This document shows positions 5,941-8,419 of a stretch of 8,419 nucleotides of DNA, piece after piece. This stretch comes from Pseudomonadota bacterium (lineage in GTDB: Bacteria; Pseudomonadota; Gammaproteobacteria; Burkholderiales; SG8-39): contig JAJZUK010000029.1 of NCBI GenBank assembly GCA_021847125.1, positions 1 through 8,419 on the forward strand, read 5' to 3'. Each line of letters opens with the position of its first letter. The stretch's first letter is position 1. Under the pieces are notes generated by a model that saw nothing but the letters and a program-made list of their open reading frames with translations, was not told where the DNA came from and did no database searches. A program made the translations under genes and the position numbers.

Positions 5941-6957
5941 ATGTCGATGGCGGACCGCAACGGATACATCTGGTACGACGGCAAGCTGGTGCCCTGGCGC
6001 TCGGCTACCACCCACGTGCTCACCCACTCGCTGCACTATGGCCTCGCGGTATTCGAGGGCATACGCGCCTACAACACCGTCGACGGCACCGCGGTGTTCC
6101 GCCTGCAGGAGCATATCGACCGCCTGTACAACTCGGCGCACATCTACATGATGAAAATCCCCTACAGCAAGGAGACCCTCGTCGAAGCGCACAAGGAAGT
6201 GGTGCGCGCGAACAAGCTCAAGGAGTGCTACCTGCGCCCGATCGCCTTCTACGGCTCGGAGAAAATGGGCGTCTCGCCCAAGGGCGCGACGGTGCACGTC
6301 GCGATCGCGGCCTGGCCCTGGGGCGCCTACCTCGGCGCCGAGGCGCTGGAGAAAGGCATACGCGTCAAGACTTCATCCTTCGCGCGCCACCACGTGAACG
6401 TGTCGATGTGCCGCGCCAAGTATTCGGGCACCTACGCCAATTCCATCCTCGCCAGCCAGGAAGCGCTGGACCACGGCTACGACGAGGGCTTGCTGCTCGA
6501 CGTCGACGGTTTCGTCGCCGAGGGCGCGGGCGAGAACCTGTTCCTGGTCAAGAACGGCCGCATCTACGAGCCGGAGCTGACCTCGGCGCTGATGGGCATC
6601 ACCCGCGACAGCGTGATCGCGCTCGCCGCCGACCTGGGCTACACGGTCACGCCGCGGCGCATCACCCGCGACGACCTGTACATCGCCGACGAAGCCTTTT
6701 TCACCGGCACTGCAGCCGAAGTCACGCCGATCCGCGAAGTCGACGGACGCAAGATAGGCGCCGGACGGCGCGGTCCGGTCACGAAGAAGCTGCAAAAAGC
6801 CTTCTTCGAAGTGGTCAACGGCCGCGATGCGCACCACGGCAACTGGCTCGCGCCCGTTGCCGCAGGCAAGTCTAGAGCGACCGCAGGCAAGTCTAAAGCG
6901 GCCGCAGGCAAGCCCAAAGCAGCCGCGACCAGGCCCGCAACAAAGGGGAAACGCTGA
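5941..6957 (+). CDS. ilvE: Branched-chain amino acid aminotransferase with Lys/Ala-rich C-terminal tail
   Basis: 338 residues from ATG 5941. This PLP enzyme (fold type IV, class IV aminotransferase) exchanges amino groups between glutamate and the 2-oxo acids of leucine, isoleucine and valine in the cytoplasm. The body (residues 1 to about 305) is typical of betaproteobacterial Ilv[13 protein letters not shown] near the start, [14 protein letters not shown], the PLP lysine K160 in CRAKYSGTY, then [13 protein letters not shown] and [12 protein letters not shown] for cofactor binding. IlvE proteins of this group normally end close to the W-L-x-x-V motif (here NWLAPV). This one continues for about 32 residues with three AGK[SP][RK]A[TA] heptads (308-328) and a basic end (KGKR). 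The tail is encoded by 21-nt direct repeats. ilvE is the first gene of a cluster; its TGA overlaps the next ATG by one base, suggesting translational coupling. Confidence 0.95.
   Translation: MSMADRNGYIWYDGKLVPWRSATTHVLTHSLHYGLAVFEGIRAYNTVDGTAVFRLQEHIDRLYNSAHIYMMKIPYSKETLVEAHKEVVRANKLKECYLRPIAFYGSEKMGVSPKGATVHVAIAAWPWGAYLGAEALEKGIRVKTSSFARHHVNVSMCRAKYSGTYANSILASQEALDHGYDEGLLLDVDGFVAEGAGENLFLVKNGRIYEPELTSALMGITRDSVIALAADLGYTVTPRRITRDDLYIADEAFFTGTAAEVTPIREVDGRKIGAGRRGPVTKKLQKAFFEVVNGRDAHHGNWLAPVAAGKSRATAGKSKAAAGKPKAAATRPATKGKR
6862..6924 (+). repeat. Three 21-nt in-frame direct repeats coding the IlvE tail
   Basis: Three tandem units begin at 6862, 6883 and 6904. Each opens GCAGGCAAG followed by TCT or CCC, then an Arg/Lys codon and two Ala/Thr codons. 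They encode [14 protein letters not shown] and AGKPKAA. The unit length is a multiple of three, so copy number can change without breaking the frame. Confidence 0.85.
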
Positions 6958-7154
6958 TGTCTGCTACCGCACAGCAACAACGCACCATTGAAGTCACCGA
7001 GCGCGACCTGCCGCTGCACTGCCCCACACCCTCCACGCCGGTGTGGAACATGCACCCGCGCGTGTTCCTCGACGTGGCCAAGTCGGGCGAGCTGCTCTGC
7101 CCGTACTGCAGCGCGCACTACGTCTACAAGGGTGCTGCGCCCAAGGGGCACTAG
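6957..7154 (+). CDS. Small CHCC zinc-finger domain protein
   Basis: 65 residues. C22, H33, C48 and C51 form the C-x10-H-x14-C-x2-C pattern of the zf-CHCC family (Pfam PF10276), which includes the zinc-binding C-terminus of mitochondrial complex I subunit NDUFS6. The signature stretches are HCPTPSTPVWNMHPRVFLDV (21-40) and GELLCPYCSAHYVYKG. The protein has essentially nothing besides this finger and a short polar N-terminus. Its molecular role in bacteria is not established, to my knowledge. The ATG overlaps the ilvE TGA (TGATG), with GGGGAA about 9 nt upstream inside ilvE. A position between ilvE and waaF is familiar from Betaproteobacteria. The stop codon lies inside a strong hairpin (7147-7172). 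Confidence 0.9.
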   Translation: MSATAQQQRTIEVTERDLPLHCPTPSTPVWNMHPRVFLDVAKSGELLCPYCSAHYVYKGAAPKGH

Positions 7155-7172
7155 CTTGGCGAGGCTAGTGCC
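7147..7172 (+). repeat. Hairpin covering the zinc-finger stop codon in the gap before waaF
   Basis: GGCACTAGC (7147-7155) and GCTAGTGCC (7164-7172) are perfect 9-bp arms. A further U-G and U-A pair can close a GGCG tetraloop. The TAG stop (7152-7154) is in the left arm. No U tract follows and waaF starts 16 nt later, so an RNA processing, stabilising or translation-control element is more plausible than a terminator. Confidence 0.5.
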
Positions 7173-7187
7173 GGGAAACTAGTCTCC

Positions 7188-8216
7188 ATGCCGCGCATCC
7201 TTATCGTCGCCCCGTCCTGGATCGGCGACGCGCTGCTGGCGCAGCCGCTCATGCGGCGCCTGCATGGCAGGCCAGGCAGCGTCAGCCTGGACGCCCTTGC
7301 CCCGCCCTGGTGCGCTCCGCTGTTCGCGCGCATGCCGGAGATCGACGAGGTGATCGCTGCGCCGTTCGCGCACGGCGAGCTGAAGCTGCGCGAGCGCTGG
7401 AAGCTCGCGCGCGAGCTGGCCAAGCGGCGCTACGACCAGGCCATCGTCCTTCCCAACAGCTTCAAGTCGGCGCTGATCCCTTTTTTCGCCGACATCCCGC
7501 TGCGTGCAGGCTATGCCGGCGAGTTCCGCTACGGCCTGTTGAATCTGGTGCACAAACTGGACCAGCAGAAGCTGCCGCTGATGGCCGAGCGCTACGCCCA
7601 GCTTGCGGAAAAGCCCGGGACGGAATTGCCGCGTCCGCTGCCGCAGGTTCGGCTGCAGGTCGATCCGGTCAATACCGCGCGCACCACGGCACGTCTCGCC
7701 CTGGACCGCTCGCGGCCCATCGCGGTGTTCTGCCCCGGGGCCGAATACGGACCGGCGAAGCGCTGGCCGGCGCCGCATTTCGCGGCGCTGGCGCGCGAGC
7801 TCGGCGCGCGCGGCTACAGCGTCTGGCTGATCGGCTCGGACAAGGACGCGCAACTGGCCGAGGAGATCCGCACGCAGTCCGGCGGCACGTGCCAGAACCT
7901 GTGCGGCAAGACCGACCTCGCCGCGGCAATCGACCTCATGTCCTGCGCCAAACTCGTCGTGAGCAACGACTCCGGCCTGATGCACGTCGCAGCCGCCCTG
8001 GGCAAGCCGCTGGTCGCCCTGTACGGGTCTTCCAGCCCGGCGCACACGCCCCCGCTCTGCGCTACGGCGCGCATCGTCAAGATCGACATCGCGTGCAGCC
8101 CCTGTTTTGCGCGCAGCTGTCCGCTGGGGCATTTCAAGTGCATGAACGACCTGCTGCCGGCGCGGGTGATTTCCGAAATCGACGCGCTGCGCGCGCCCGC
8201 CGGCGCCGCCAGTTGA
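7188..8216 (+). CDS. waaF: ADP-heptose:LPS heptosyltransferase II
   Basis: 342 residues, the normal length for the family. This GT9, GT-B-fold enzyme adds the second L-glycero-D-manno-heptose to the LPS inner core on the cytoplasmic side of the inner membrane. Visible motifs: the N-terminal APSWIGDALL with D14, the probable catalytic base by analogy with WaaC; the ADP-heptose site GAEYGPAKRWP (184-194, with K191); SNDSGLMHVAAALGKP (259-274, with D261 and H266); YGSSSPAHTPPL; and a Cys-rich C-terminal part, CSPCFARSCPLGHFKCM. The WIGD and HTPPL patterns favour WaaF over WaaC (heptosyltransferase I). It lies 33 nt after the zinc-finger gene on the same strand, probably cotranscribed from ilvE. 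The ribosome-binding site is weak (GGGAA about 10 nt upstream). It converges on the receiver-domain gene. Confidence 0.93.
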   Translation: MPRILIVAPSWIGDALLAQPLMRRLHGRPGSVSLDALAPPWCAPLFARMPEIDEVIAAPFAHGELKLRERWKLARELAKRRYDQAIVLPNSFKSALIPFFADIPLRAGYAGEFRYGLLNLVHKLDQQKLPLMAERYAQLAEKPGTELPRPLPQVRLQVDPVNTARTTARLALDRSRPIAVFCPGAEYGPAKRWPAPHFAALARELGARGYSVWLIGSDKDAQLAEEIRTQSGGTCQNLCGKTDLAAAIDLMSCAKLVVSNDSGLMHVAAALGKPLVALYGSSSPAHTPPLCATARIVKIDIACSPCFARSCPLGHFKCMNDLLPARVISEIDALRAPAGAAS

Positions 8217-8220
8217 TCGG

Positions 8221-8244
8221 CTGCCGTCCGGCTCAGGACGGCAG
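8221..8244. terminator. Hairpin between convergent waaF and receiver-domain gene
   Basis: CTGCCGTCC (8221-8229) and GGACGGCAG (8236-8244) form a perfect 9-bp stem with a 6-nt loop, 4 nt after the waaF stop. The facing gene's stop (TGA on the minus strand, 8235-8233) is in the loop. No U tract follows on either strand. It is a likely bidirectional 3'-end structure. Confidence 0.5.
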
Positions 8245-8419
8245 GGTATGCGCAAGTCGCGCAACCACCGCGCACAGCTCGTCGACGGTATTGGGCTTGT
8301 AGATCAGCTCCCTCACCCCGGCAGCAGGCGCCTGGACACGCAGCTCCTCGGTGATGTAGCCCGAGGCCAGCGCCACAGGCAGATCGGCGCGGACATCGCG
8401 CAGCGCCCGCGCCACCTCC
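8233..8419 (-). CDS. C-terminal end of a response-regulator receiver (REC) domain (partial, runs off right edge)
   Basis: About 61 residues on the minus strand, ending at TGA 8235-8233 and open at the window edge. The visible part is EVARALRDVRADLPVALASG, then YITEELRVQAPAAGVRELIY and KPNTVDELCAVVARLA. This is the second half of a CheY-like REC domain: beta-4 (PVALASG, with the conserved Ser), alpha-4, and beta-5 (ELIYKP, with the conserved Lys-Pro). The phosphoacceptor Asp would lie upstream, outside the window. Nothing follows the REC domain, so it is C-terminal, as in hybrid histidine kinases of the YxTxELRxxAxxxGVxxLxxKPNTxDEL type, or it is a single-domain regulator. The two cannot be separated here. 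The GTG at 8415 is an internal valine, not a start. Confidence 0.8.
   Translation of the reverse strand, partial: EVARALRDVRADLPVALASGYITEELRVQAPAAGVRELIYKPNTVDELCAVVARLAHTLPS

Noticed and set aside
5235..6297. Plus-strand frame 5235-5888 and minus-strand frame 5641-6297 across the CNB/ilvE region
   Set aside because: They run antisense to the CNB gene and to the start of ilvE respectively, with no recognisable domain. The spacer 5675-5940 holds no gene I can support.
1..8419. CRISPR arrays, tRNA or rRNA genes, insertion sequences, integrase or attachment sites, toxin-antitoxin or defence genes
   Set aside because: I looked for repeat-spacer patterns, terminal inverted repeats, transposase motifs and structural RNA signatures and saw none by eye.

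Overview
The window reads as ordinary chromosomal DNA of a GC-rich Betaproteobacterium. The gene order (a YhdP/TIGR02099-type protein divergent from glnE, then ilvE, a small CHCC zinc-finger gene and waaF) and the close resemblance of the IlvE and zinc-finger proteins to betaproteobacterial family members, as I remember them, support this. The genus cannot be fixed from the sequence. I see no rRNA, tRNA, CRISPR array, insertion sequence, integrase or attachment site.

Layout from left to right: (1) the 5' end of a minus-strand gene for a large AsmA/YhdP-like envelope protein, cut by the left edge; (2) a 117-bp divergent spacer with a good sigma70-type promoter for glnE; (3) glnE, complete, the two-domain glutamine synthetase adenylyltransferase/deadenylylase; (4) a ~200-bp spacer with a perfect FNR-like dyad placed about 41.5 bp upstream of a plausible start site; (5) oxc, complete, oxalyl-CoA decarboxylase with its catalytic residues; (6) a convergent spacer with a perfect 11-bp hairpin; (7) a minus-strand gene for a stand-alone cyclic-nucleotide-binding domain of 157 residues; (8) a ~270-bp divergent spacer with two inverted repeats and a -10 candidate; (9) ilvE, the zinc-finger gene and waaF in one tight plus-strand cluster; (10) a hairpin between convergent genes and the 3' end of a minus-strand response-regulator receiver domain, cut by the right edge.

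glnE (nitrogen control of glutamine synthetase) and ilvE (glutamate-dependent branched-chain transamination) are both nitrogen-metabolism genes. oxc and the cNMP-binding gene sit between them as an apparent lineage-specific insert. No formyl-CoA:oxalate CoA-transferase gene (frc), the usual partner of oxc, is present here. waaF acts in LPS inner-core assembly, and YhdP-like proteins are implicated in envelope lipid homeostasis, so both ends have an envelope theme.

No clearly new multi-gene system is present. The points most worth a second look are the FNR-like operator in front of the orphan oxc, the repeat-encoded Lys/Ala-rich tail on IlvE, the stand-alone CNB protein convergent to oxc, and the hairpins that overlap stop codons or a ribosome-binding region.
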